Origin: Leptospiraceae bacterium
GTDB taxonomy: Bacteria; Spirochaetota; Leptospiria; Leptospirales; Leptospiraceae
Length of the DNA stretch: 64,000 nucleotides
Reading direction: 5' to 3'
Assembly (NCBI GenBank): GCA_016711485.1
Contig: JADJSX010000023.1
Span: 836,001 to 900,000, forward strand
Shown: positions 27,927 through 36,274 of the stretch, piece by piece
How the letters are laid out: each line of letters opens with the position of its first letter
Numbering within the stretch: the stretch's first letter is position 1
Translations under genes and position numbers: made by a program
The notes under the pieces: model-generated
What the model was told of the DNA's origin: nothing
What the model saw: only the letters and a program-made list of their open reading frames with translations
Database searches by the model: none

Positions 27927-29003
27927 TTAAATCGATTTTAAAACTTTTTTGAATAATTCATTTAAAACCAAATCAATTTTTTCTTCACGAAGAATTTTCA
28001 GGGTAACAAATATGGTCGAAATAAGTACATTTGAATCACCAGGAGTTGCGGCAATTCCTTGTATTACTCTACCGTTTACTTCTAGACTTGGGACAACAAA
28101 AATAGCATGAGAAAAAATTCGTCCAAAATCACCTCTTTCTCGACCGGAAGAAAAAATCATATTCGTGGAAATTTGCGAAGTTAGGGACAAAAGTGGGTCA
28201 TTATTTATAACTTCTAGAATATCTTCCTTTTTAATTGCATTTTCTAATTCGATTCGAAAACGGGTTATATGCATATAGGGAGAGTTTACAGTCATTGCAC
28301 TGGAAGTAATAGGATAATTCTTATTAACCGTAGAATAGAGTTCATTTAAAAGACGAGCATGATGGGTCCCATGGACACCTTCAGGAATTTGAAATAAAGG
28401 TCCAGTAATATGAGGATCGTTTTTTGCCATGTCGGCGTCTCTGCGGATAATCACAAAATCCGCATTTGAAATTTGAGCAGATATAGAATGAAATACTCTT
28501 AGAATTCCGGCTAAAGTATGAGTATTACAAGTGCTAATATGAAAAAAAATATTTTGGTTAGATTCTAAAATATTTGTATTCTCTGGGAATAATAGCTGTT
28601 TGCCGAATTTGTGTTCACTACCCTGTGCAATAAAAGCTTTACATTTTGGATAATTGATTTCAGTATATTCAGAAATTCTATTTTCGGCAACTCCGGGAGG
28701 AGAACAGTCTAGGACAATTTCACAAGATTTTCGAATTGTATTTGCTGATTCTAAATTAATAGAAGGGAAAAATTTTTCCCAAATGTCTTTGGATGGTTTT
28801 AGGTATATACTCTCCAGCGATAGGACAAGTCGGGCTCCTAGTTTACATAGGTGTTCAAGGTGATAGATATTTTCCGAATTGATTTTATAGGGTTCAATGG
28901 CAATTATATAGTTAGGAAGGAGTTTCTGTAAGGATAGAAATAAACCAGCCAAGGGCCAACCAATTACACCCACTCCTCGAATATAGATGATCCTCTCTAT
29001 CAT
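27927..29003 (-). CDS. Archaeal-type (type II) glyceraldehyde-3-phosphate dehydrogenase-like protein
   Basis: The 358-residue protein has a Rossmann-like start (IRGVGVIGWPLAGLF). It also has the layout of archaeal GAPDH: DCSPPGVAEN for the DATPxGIGxxN segment, AQGSEHK for the GGEK loop, the catalytic-cysteine motif TCNTHTLAGILR for SCNTTGLCR, and then VIIRRDADMAKNDPHITGP for the arginine-rich phosphate segment. The last part (AATPGDSNVLIST) fits the C-terminal helix. The N-terminal motif departs from the usual NGYGTIGKR, so cofactor or substrate may differ. It is divergent from the oxidoreductase at 29194. Ordinary bacterial GAPDH is a different family, so this is probably an extra, possibly transferred enzyme. 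Confidence 0.62.
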   Translation of the reverse strand: MIERIIYIRGVGVIGWPLAGLFLSLQKLLPNYIIAIEPYKINSENIYHLEHLCKLGARLVLSLESIYLKPSKDIWEKFFPSINLESANTIRKSCEIVLDCSPPGVAENRISEYTEINYPKCKAFIAQGSEHKFGKQLLFPENTNILESNQNIFFHISTCNTHTLAGILRVFHSISAQISNADFVIIRRDADMAKNDPHITGPLFQIPEGVHGTHHARLLNELYSTVNKNYPITSSAMTVNSPYMHITRFRIELENAIKKEDILEVINNDPLLSLTSQISTNMIFSSGRERGDFGRIFSHAIFVVPSLEVNGRVIQGIAATPGDSNVLISTIFVTLKILREEKIDLVLNELFKKVLKSI

Positions 29004-29193
29004 ATCTCCATATTGGGAAAGACTTGCGCTCTGACAATCTGAAATAAAATAGTATGAATGCAGGGGAAATGGTACATAACTCTACTATGCCATTTTGAAT
29101 CATGCAGGCTTAATTCGGATAACAATCGGAATTAGCATTACGAATATTATTTCAAAATTTACAATTGAATCTGATTTAAGGAATAGGAATAAA

Positions 29194-31332
29194 ATGAAAT
29201 TGAATTTTAAAAAAATATCCATAGTATTTTTATTGGTCTCATTAGTTGCTGTAGCGAGATATTATAATATACAAGAATATCTTTCTTTTGAATCTCTAAA
29301 AAACAATAGAGATTTGTTAAATAGCTATTATGCGCAAAACCAAGGTTTATTCATTGTCGTTTATATTTTGATTTATATACTATCTGTTGCAGTTGCAATT
29401 CCTGGAGCGGCAATATTAACATTAGCCGGAGGTGCTTTGTTTGGAGTTCTGACTGGAACATTAGTAGTTTCGTTTGCAAGCACAATAGGGGCAAGTTTGA
29501 GTTTTTTAATTTCCCGTTATTTATTTAGGGATACATTACGGGAAAAATTTTCTGACAAATTAAAAGCAATTGATAAAGGAATTCGACAAGACGGTGCATT
29601 TTATTTATTTACTCTTCGAATGATTCCAATTTTCCCTTTTTTCCTAATTAATGTACTTATGGGTTTGACTGATATTTCACTTTGGGTATTTTTCTTTGTC
29701 AGTCAAGTTGGAATGTTAATTGGGACTATCGTATATGTAAATGCCGGTACGCAGTTAGCGTCTATTAGCTCCTTAAAAGACATTCTTTCTCCAAATTTAC
29801 TTCTCTCTTTTGTTGCTCTTGGAATTTTACCACTTTTCGCAAAATCAATTATAAACTATTTACAAAATCAAAAAATTTATAAAAATTATAAAAAACCAAA
29901 ATCGTTTGATTATAATTTAATTGTAATTGGTGCAGGCGCCGCAGGACTCGTTGCCTCCTATATTGCGGCTACCGTAAAAGCAAAAGTCGCATTAATAGAA
30001 AAACACAAAATGGGTGGTGACTGTCTGAATTATGGATGCGTACCTTCTAAGGCACTCATAGCTGTTGCAAAAAAAGTAAACACAAGTAAAAAAATAGCTG
30101 AATACGGATTAAAAACCGCAAAGTTCGAATTTGATTTTGCTAACATCATGGAAAGAGTGGCAAAAGTCGTAAAAAAAATAGAACCAAATGATTCTGTTGA
30201 ACGTTATACGAAATTAGGTGTAGATTGTTTTTCTGGAGATGCGAAGATAATCAGTCCATACATAGTCTCAGTGAACGGAAAAGAATTTACCACAAAGTCA
30301 ATTGTAATAGCGTCCGGAGCTGAACCTTTTGTTCCAAATATTCCGGGATTGAATGAAATTTCCTATCTTACTTCAGATACTCTATGGAATTTAAAAAAAC
30401 TTCCAAAAAAACTTTTAGTATTAGGTGGGGGACCAATAGGATGTGAATTATCTCAGGCTTTTTCGCGACTTGGTAGTGATGTAACGATTGTCGAAATGGG
30501 TGAACGAATTATACCCAAAGAAGATTTCGATGTATCAGCTTTTATGAAAGAAGTTTTCGAGAAAGAAGACATAAAAATTCTAACTTCCCATAAGGCAGTT
30601 CAGTTTAAAAAAGGCAAAACAAACAAAGTCGTATGTGAGGCTAATGGCAAACAAGTTGAAGTAGAATTTGATGAAATAATACTTGCTATTGGTAGAAAAG
30701 CAAGAACGAAAGGATTTGGAATGGAGGAATTGGGGATTCGGTTAAATCCAAATGGAACAATTGAAACAGACGAATTTTTACGAACAAATTTTCCTAATAT
30801 TTTTGTTTGTGGGGATGCCGCAGGGCCTTATCAATTTACGCATACAGCCTCCCACCAAGCCTGGTATGCTTCCGTAAATTCACTGTTTGGAATTTTTAAA
30901 AAATTTAAAGCGGATTATAGCGTTATACCGTGGGTTACTTTTACAGATCCAGAAGTATCGCATGTCGGTTTAAGTGAGATGGACGCAAAAGAAAAGGGAA
31001 TCGAAGTAGAAATAAGCCAATATGATATTGGAGAATTGGATCGTGCGATTGCAGATGGGGAAGCTCATGGTTTTATTAAGGTGTTAACGCAAAAAGGTTC
31101 TGATAAAATATTAGGAGTTACGATAGTAGCTGCACACGCAGGAGAATTACTCGCAGAATATGTGCTTGCAATGAAACATGGTTTAGGTTTAAATAAAATA
31201 TTAGGAACTATTCATTCCTATCCAACTATGTCTGAGGCAAATAAATATGTAGCTGGTAATTGGAAAAAAGCAAACAAACCAGAAAAATTACTAACATATG
31301 TAGAAAAATTTCATACATGGAGAAGAAAATGA
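29194..31332 (+). CDS. TVP38/VTT membrane domain fused to a flavin disulfide reductase
   Basis: I choose the ATG at 29194 (MKLNFKKISIVFLLVSLV), behind AAGGA, instead of one 99 bp upstream. Residues 1-225 form a TVP38/TMEM64-type (VTT, SNARE-associated) domain with several membrane helices and the motif GALFGVLTGTLV. From about 245 to the end is a class I pyridine nucleotide-disulfide oxidoreductase: FAD-binding VIGAGAAGLVASYIA, redox-active GGDCLNYGCVPSKAL, NAD-binding VLGGGPIGCELSQAFSRLG, VCGDAAGP and a dimerisation domain with HSYPTMSEA. The C-terminal part resembles mercuric reductase and dihydrolipoamide dehydrogenase without a metal-binding head. Such fusions occur in many bacteria and are often near DUF547 genes, as here. 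The substrate is unknown. Confidence 0.88.
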   Translation: MKLNFKKISIVFLLVSLVAVARYYNIQEYLSFESLKNNRDLLNSYYAQNQGLFIVVYILIYILSVAVAIPGAAILTLAGGALFGVLTGTLVVSFASTIGASLSFLISRYLFRDTLREKFSDKLKAIDKGIRQDGAFYLFTLRMIPIFPFFLINVLMGLTDISLWVFFFVSQVGMLIGTIVYVNAGTQLASISSLKDILSPNLLLSFVALGILPLFAKSIINYLQNQKIYKNYKKPKSFDYNLIVIGAGAAGLVASYIAATVKAKVALIEKHKMGGDCLNYGCVPSKALIAVAKKVNTSKKIAEYGLKTAKFEFDFANIMERVAKVVKKIEPNDSVERYTKLGVDCFSGDAKIISPYIVSVNGKEFTTKSIVIASGAEPFVPNIPGLNEISYLTSDTLWNLKKLPKKLLVLGGGPIGCELSQAFSRLGSDVTIVEMGERIIPKEDFDVSAFMKEVFEKEDIKILTSHKAVQFKKGKTNKVVCEANGKQVEVEFDEIILAIGRKARTKGFGMEELGIRLNPNGTIETDEFLRTNFPNIFVCGDAAGPYQFTHTASHQAWYASVNSLFGIFKKFKADYSVIPWVTFTDPEVSHVGLSEMDAKEKGIEVEISQYDIGELDRAIADGEAHGFIKVLTQKGSDKILGVTIVAAHAGELLAEYVLAMKHGLGLNKILGTIHSYPTMSEANKYVAGNWKKANKPEKLLTYVEKFHTWRRK

Positions 31333-32054
31333 ATCTAACAAAATCAATTTTATTTATAATGCTAATGGCAACACCTGTATTTGGGTTTGATCATTCTCAT
31401 AAAACATTTGATTCCATTTTAAAGAAATATGTTTCCAATGGGCGCGTAGATTATAAATCTTTAAAGAGTGATTCCAGTCTAAAGATTTACTTAGATTCTG
31501 CATCTTCTGTTACAAAAGCGGAATACAATAGTTATTCTAAAGAACAAAAATTAAGTTTTCTAATAAATGCATACAATGCCTTTACAATTCAGTTGATTTT
31601 GGATAATTATCCAATTAAAAGTATACGGAAAATTGGTATATTACCATTAGCCGCATGGAAAAAAGATTTTTTTAAATTATTAGGGGAAGAAAGAAGTCTT
31701 GGATGGATTGAACATGAAAAGTTGAGAAAGGACTTTGATGAACCTCGGATTCATTTTGCTATAGTATGTGCATCTATCGGTTGTCCACCGTTGATTAATG
31801 AAGCATATGTCCCAGAGAAACTAGAAATTCAATTGCAAACTGTGATGACTCAGTTTGTGAATGATAATACAAAAAACCGATACGATTTAGAATCAAATAC
31901 TTTATACATTTCTCCAATCTTTGATTGGTTTCAGGAAGATTTTTCTAAAAAAGGAAGTTTAGTTGATTTTATTCAAGTCTCTATGAAGAGTAAAATAGGC
32001 ATTGACCCCAAAATTAAATATACAAATTATGATTGGAATTTAAATGAGAAATAG
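31329..32054 (+). CDS. Exported DUF547 protein
   Basis: The ATG at 31329 overlaps the TGA of the preceding gene (ATGA), giving coupled translation; an in-frame ATG 12 bp upstream is possible. The 241-residue protein has a signal peptide (ILFIMLMATPVFG-FDH). DUF547 signatures follow: YVSNGRVDYKSL, FLINAYNAFTIQLIL, KDFFKLLGEERSLGWIEHE and IHFAIVCASIGCPPL with two conserved cysteines. The conserved cysteines and linkage to a disulfide reductase suggest a periplasmic thiol or redox role, which is inference. DUF547 and TVP38-type reductases often co-occur. Confidence 0.85.
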   Translation: MNLTKSILFIMLMATPVFGFDHSHKTFDSILKKYVSNGRVDYKSLKSDSSLKIYLDSASSVTKAEYNSYSKEQKLSFLINAYNAFTIQLILDNYPIKSIRKIGILPLAAWKKDFFKLLGEERSLGWIEHEKLRKDFDEPRIHFAIVCASIGCPPLINEAYVPEKLEIQLQTVMTQFVNDNTKNRYDLESNTLYISPIFDWFQEDFSKKGSLVDFIQVSMKSKIGIDPKIKYTNYDWNLNEK

Positions 32055-32103
32055 AAAAAATTCTATTCATAGTTGTTTTTATTAAGGAAGGTAATAAATT
32101 CGT

Positions 32104-33747
32104 ATGCCGATTCGCGATTTGATTCATAAACTGAAATTATCCAATTTTAGCGCAAAACCGGTAATTCTATGCGTAGATGATGAATTGATAATTCTTTCTT
32201 CTTTAGGACAACAACTCAAAAAAAAATACGGAAATAGTTTTACTGTGGAAGCTGTTGATTCTGCGGAATCCGCAATCGAAATTGTTCGAAAATGCAATTT
32301 GGAAAACATTGATGTTCCTGTTGTAATTTGTGATAGATTAATGCCTGATATGAGTGGGGACGACTTGCTCATTCAAATTCACAAAACAAATCCTGAAACA
32401 AAAAAAATTCTATTAACCGGCCAAGCTTCGACAATTAGTCTTACAAATGCGGTTAATAATGCTAACCTATATCGTTATATTAATAAACCATGGAGCAACC
32501 AAGAACTATTATCCTCTGTAGATGAAGCATTAGACTCTTACTATAATGATAAATTTTTAGAAGTAAAAACTTTAGAACTTGAAAAAAGTCTTTTATTTGA
32601 AGAGATAAAATATAAAAACTTAGTAGAACAAATGTCAGGTGCAATTTATATTATGACTACTGACAAAAATAGGGAGTTTTTATTTCATAGTCCACAAATT
32701 TTAAAAATTACACATTATAATAAGGAAGAATTCACTTATCAACTGTGGATGAGTCGGATTCATACGGAAGATATTCAATTCATTGTTAATAAATTTGATT
32801 TTCCCCCTACGGATAAAAAAAGTTTTTTAATAGAATATAGATTCTATCGAAAGGACGGGGCATTAATTTGGATCGAAGAAGATATTACAATTATATATAA
32901 AGATAAACTTCCATTTTTATTTCAAGGAATCCGTTCAGATATTACAAATCGCAAAATTGCAGAAGACAAATTAAGAGTATACGCAGACGAAATAGAAAAA
33001 GTGAACCAAAAACTCCTAAAAGCATTTGACCAAGCGGAACAAGCGAATAAGTCGAAGTCTGAATTTCTTGCTAATATTACGCATGAATTTAACACCCCGT
33101 TGAATTCTATTTTAGGATATTGTCAGTTGTTGGAGATGGAGCAAATTGGAAAATTAAACGAAAAACAAAGTAAATTTATTTCCTATATATATGAGAGCGG
33201 TAATCACTTATTAGCCTTAGTAAATACTATATTAGATTTTTCTAAAATAGAAGCTGGGCGAGTTTTAATCGAAAAAGTGGACTTTGATTTAAAACTACTA
33301 GTTCAAGAAGTAATTAATTCACAAGAGGCAATTGCAAATGAGAGATTGATTACAATCGAATTTGAATTAGTCGAATCTGATACCTATCCAATTTATGCTG
33401 ATTATACCAGAATGAAACAAGTATTGATTAATTTAATTAGCAATGCTTTAAAGTTTACTCCACACGGAAAAAAAATTGGCTTTAAAATATATAAACACGA
33501 TGAAAATACGATTTTAAAATGTTGGGATACGGGAATTGGAATTGCAAAATCAGAATTGGGTCGAGTGTTTGAGCCATTTGAACAAATCAGAAACCAATTT
33601 ACCGACAAAACAAAAGGTACAGGTCTCGGACTATCAATAGTAAAAAGTATTTTGGATTTGCACGGATTTTTTTTGGAACTAGAAAGTGAAGAACTGCGAG
33701 GAAGTACTTTTACCATCAAAATCCCAAACAAAAAAAACATTTCATAA
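32104..33747 (+). CDS. Receiver-PAS histidine kinase
   Basis: The 547-residue cytoplasmic protein begins with a receiver (ILCVDDE; phospho-acceptor Asp in VICDRLMPDMSG; YINKPW for the conserved lysine). The CDRxMPxMxG and NKPW signatures resemble RpfG-type receivers. A PAS domain follows (about 175-295, ending GIRSDITNRK). The kinase core has the phospho-histidine in NITHEFNTPLNS and the ATPase motifs NALKFTPHG, WDTGIGI and KGTGLGLSIVKS. An N-terminal receiver before a kinase suggests regulation by another phosphodonor. It is 49 bp after DUF547, and no output regulator is adjacent. Confidence 0.9.
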   Translation: MPIRDLIHKLKLSNFSAKPVILCVDDELIILSSLGQQLKKKYGNSFTVEAVDSAESAIEIVRKCNLENIDVPVVICDRLMPDMSGDDLLIQIHKTNPETKKILLTGQASTISLTNAVNNANLYRYINKPWSNQELLSSVDEALDSYYNDKFLEVKTLELEKSLLFEEIKYKNLVEQMSGAIYIMTTDKNREFLFHSPQILKITHYNKEEFTYQLWMSRIHTEDIQFIVNKFDFPPTDKKSFLIEYRFYRKDGALIWIEEDITIIYKDKLPFLFQGIRSDITNRKIAEDKLRVYADEIEKVNQKLLKAFDQAEQANKSKSEFLANITHEFNTPLNSILGYCQLLEMEQIGKLNEKQSKFISYIYESGNHLLALVNTILDFSKIEAGRVLIEKVDFDLKLLVQEVINSQEAIANERLITIEFELVESDTYPIYADYTRMKQVLINLISNALKFTPHGKKIGFKIYKHDENTILKCWDTGIGIAKSELGRVFEPFEQIRNQFTDKTKGTGLGLSIVKSILDLHGFFLELESEELRGSTFTIKIPNKKNIS

Positions 33748-33793
33748 AATTTGGACTTTTAACTTTATTCCCAAAATCTGAATTCAATCCAAT

Positions 33794-35305
33794 TTAACCA
33801 AATAAATCATTTTGTTTATTTTCTAATTTTGCGATATATTCTAAGTATTCGCTCATTTTGAATTTCTTTTTGGTAGAATCAGAAGACATATATCTTAAAT
33901 TTCCGTGCACATTTCGTTCAGGAAACCAAGGTCTATCGAATAAACCAAAACACCAAAGTATTCCGGTATAGGAATTCGGGTTTCGTCCGTCATACGCATA
34001 CAGATTGTTAAACTCTTCTAAAGTATCAAATGCCTCTTTATAAGTCCTAGACCATTCGATTACTTTTTTCCCCCAGAGCATACGCATATAATTGTGCATT
34101 CTGCCTGTTATAACTAGTTCTTTCTGAGCGGCATTCCACAGAGGATCGTGCGTTTTTGCTGCTTGAAATTCTTTTCGAGTGTAAAGATAATCTCTCTTAT
34201 CCGCAGAATGTTTCTGTAGAATTTTTTGAATCCATTCCGGAAGAATACGCAAATCTTTATGAAATTCTTTTTTAGGCCAAAAAAGTAGATAACCTATGTC
34301 CCGCCAAGTTAGAAGTTCATCGAAGTAAGAATTTAGACTTGGATTTTTCCCAAAAAAAACATCCTTGTCACCTTTGGAATCCATATTGATTTTATCGGGA
34401 GCCCAAACCTCATTTTGATTAAAATTGAGACAGCGACTAACAATAGTTTCCACACTGATATGCCCAAAATGCAAATACGGAGACATTGCACTTGCAGGAG
34501 TAAGTTTGGGAGAATGAGGGTTAGAACGATTATCTCCATATAGATTTAAATTATTTTTTAGGAAAAATTCCAATTTACGAAGAGCTTCTTTAGTGCCACC
34601 GATCATATCTCCAACCGGTTCAATTTGATTTAAAAATGAAATTTTAGAAAGTGTTTTATCAATTTCTTCTTTGGTTGCTTTGAATTCTTTAAAGGGTGGT
34701 TTGGAAGGTTTTTCTACGGAAACTAAATCCTTTTTGGAAATCTTTTCATTGGCGCGGTGGATATATGCTTCGGGAAATAGTTTGTGTATACGAGGACGAA
34801 GTACTCGAGCCGCAGAAGCGTGTTCTCCGTATAGACTAATTGGTATTATCCCATTTGAATCGACTGCAACTAGTTTGCAGTCGATTTTATCTGAAAGGTT
34901 TTTTATTTGTTCTGGAATGATAAATGAGGGAAAATCATCCGTAACCACAATACATGCTTTTTCAGATATTTTACGAAGTAATCCTTTTGCTGGATTATCA
35001 GGAGTTTCCACATATGCCCAATAATTTATTCCTATTTTTTCAGAGGTATGTCGGTTGTCGCACATTCCTTCTAATATAAATTTATGAAATCGTTTGGAAT
35101 TCCACCTATAATCCATTCGAAGTCCTTCATAAACTACAAGTTCTTTGTTTAATTGTTTTGCTATAAATATCGCATAGTCAAGCGCATGATTGGATTCGAA
35201 TCTTCGATAGGCTTGTATCCAATATAAAACGTATTTTTTCGTTTCTAATACTGGTTTCTGGTTTGTATCCCGAACTCGTTTTTGGTTATAACTGGAAAAA
35301 TTCAT
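33794..35305 (-). CDS. phrB: Class II deoxyribodipyrimidine photolyase
   Basis: The 503-residue FAD protein matches class II CPD photolyases rather than class I: VLYWIQAYRRFESNHALDYA at the start, ASAARVLRPRI, LTPASAMSPYLHFGHIS, LTWRDIGYLLFW and the FAD/DNA-binding end NNLYAYDGRNPNSYTG, then CFGLFDRPWFPER. It should repair UV-induced cyclobutane dimers using blue light. It is a single gene convergent with the kinase upstream. Length is normal for the class (about 450-500), and the extra N-terminal 25 residues are polar. Photolyase suits a free-living, light-exposed species better than an obligate host-associated one. Confidence 0.92.
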   Translation of the reverse strand: MNFSSYNQKRVRDTNQKPVLETKKYVLYWIQAYRRFESNHALDYAIFIAKQLNKELVVYEGLRMDYRWNSKRFHKFILEGMCDNRHTSEKIGINYWAYVETPDNPAKGLLRKISEKACIVVTDDFPSFIIPEQIKNLSDKIDCKLVAVDSNGIIPISLYGEHASAARVLRPRIHKLFPEAYIHRANEKISKKDLVSVEKPSKPPFKEFKATKEEIDKTLSKISFLNQIEPVGDMIGGTKEALRKLEFFLKNNLNLYGDNRSNPHSPKLTPASAMSPYLHFGHISVETIVSRCLNFNQNEVWAPDKINMDSKGDKDVFFGKNPSLNSYFDELLTWRDIGYLLFWPKKEFHKDLRILPEWIQKILQKHSADKRDYLYTRKEFQAAKTHDPLWNAAQKELVITGRMHNYMRMLWGKKVIEWSRTYKEAFDTLEEFNNLYAYDGRNPNSYTGILWCFGLFDRPWFPERNVHGNLRYMSSDSTKKKFKMSEYLEYIAKLENKQNDLFG

Positions 35306-35841
35306 AACCTATTTTAAAAAAACAAGGAAAGTTTTCCAGTTATATTTTTAAATTCAATTTGAGATAGGAAAATACTTTTTTTTTATAATTTTCAAATCTC
35401 GCGGACACATATATTCTCTGATTCGAAATTTAAGTATTTAATCGCTAATTACAACATCAAATAATTTACATGCGGCAAAATGAAATTAGCTACTCTTCTT
35501 TTTGTTCCGTAAAACATTGCCTTTGCAGAATGGAATAATTTTCCCATATATCTTAAATCCACTTACTCATAAAATCCATTGGCAATTTACATGTAACTCT
35601 AGCTCTCTTCCTTTTTGTTGACAATTAACCTACCCTTTTTTACAGTAACTCAAGTTTATACGAGTAAAGTTAATAGTGTCCTGTTTTTTTTACAATCCAG
35701 CTCTATTTTGTCCTTACCTTGGGTTATCGTAGTAAAATCCGGAAAACTCAGTTCTTGTTGCCTTTGCCACAGAGACACGGAGGCACAGAGAGTTGTGTTG
35801 TTCGATTTGCGAATGCAAATTGTTTTTGGATCGGAGGATGT
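35306..35841. other. Intergenic region upstream of the cas remnants
   Basis: I find no supported gene here. At 35768-35792 CACAGAGACACGGAGGCACA is a copy of an intergenic repeat found widely in bacterial genomes (it can read HRDTEAQR). TTGACA near 35618 could be a -35 box for transcription into the downstream region. A GGAGG ribosome site at about 35833-35838 precedes the first cas stub. Confidence 0.4.
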
Positions 35842-35940
35842 ATGAGTTATTGGGGAAAGACTGATAAAGATGAAGCAGGGCAAATTTCGTTGCCGTATCA
35901 TATGTTGGATGTCGCTGCGGTGGCGGTAGAGGATGATTGA
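35842..35940 (+). pseudogene. Remnant of the first codons of a type I-E-like cas3 (stub 1)
   Basis: Thirty-two residues from an ATG with a good ribosome site (GGAGG) read MSYWGKTDKDEAG, then SLPYHMLDVAAVA, then stop at 35940. This matches the N-terminus of type I-E Cas3: the Escherichia coli protein reads HYWGKS, then LLIYHCLDVAAVA, with the HD-domain histidine at the same position. The similarity ends where VEDD and TGA follow, so over 95% of the gene is missing. It differs from the start of the intact type I-C cas3 at 36275, so it is a relic of another system rather than a duplication. Confidence 0.7.
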
Positions 35941-35987
35941 CTTCTTACCACAGCGGTAAGGATGCTTGCCACCGTGAGACTCTCTCT

Positions 35988-36047
35988 CGTAAGGACGTCT
36001 ACCGTAAGGACTTGATTAATCAAGTCCTTACGGTAGACATCCTTACG
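35988..36047. repeat. 60-bp near-perfect palindrome with no loop
   Basis: The centre is between 36017 and 36018. The inner 42 bp (35997-36038) are perfectly self-complementary: the left half is GTCTACCGTAAGGACTTGAT plus T, and the right half mirrors it. After one mismatch (35996 with 36039) the pairing continues for eight more bases with CGTAAGGA and TCCTTACG. GTAAGGA also occurs just upstream (near 35955). It could be a fused pair of inverted repeats from a mobile element, a REP-type structure or a strong bidirectional transcription block between cas stubs 1 and 2. Confidence 0.85.
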
Positions 36048-36091
36048 CAACGCGGACAAGATTGGAGTTAAAAGGAAGACTTTGGAGGATA

Positions 36092-36154
36092 ATGAGGATT
36101 ATGCAGACAGGATTTTATAATTATTGGGGAAAGGCGATGAAGGAAAGTTTATGA
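36092..36154 (+). pseudogene. Remnant of the first codons of a second cas3 (stub 2)
   Basis: Twenty residues from the ATG at 36092 read MRIMQTGFYNYWGKAMKESL and end at a TGA (36152-36154). FYNYWGKA is the usual opening of many type I-E-like Cas3 proteins. GGAGG lies 5 nt before the ATG. The match is short, so on its own it would be weak; support comes from stub 1 (same YWGK motif) and from its location. The stop overlaps the start of stub 3 as ATGA. Confidence 0.5.
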
Positions 36155-36243
36155 ATAAGTATATTTCACCAATAGCAATAGATTTAGGAGCCAAGAATAC
36201 TGGCACGGTCTTCACGCACCACAAAGAAGCAACATTGAGCTAG
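36151..36243 (+). pseudogene. Remnant of the first codons of a type II-B-like cas9 (stub 3)
   Basis: Thirty residues from the ATG at 36151 read MNKYISPIAIDLGAKNTG, then TVFTHHKEATLS, and stop at 36243. This is strikingly like the RuvC-I opening of type II-B Cas9: the Francisella protein begins MNFKILPIAIDLGVKNTGVF, including the catalytic aspartate in IDLG. No further Cas9 sequence follows; the intact type I-C cas3 starts 31 bp later. Because cas9 opens type II-B operons as cas3 opens I-E operons, retention of only the first codons fits replacement of whole operons downstream of a kept 5' end. Confidence 0.62.
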
Positions 36244-36274
36244 ATGCGTTCCTTCTAATAGGACAAAGGATATT

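Noticed and set aside
29095..29193. N-terminal extension of the TVP38-reductase fusion
   Set aside because: The ATG at 29194 has AAGGA and starts directly with the first membrane helix; the extension would overlap the divergent promoter.
35768..35792. HRDTEAQR-type peptide as the start of a GxxExxY gene
   Set aside because: Only the repeat is present; no GxxExxY domain follows.
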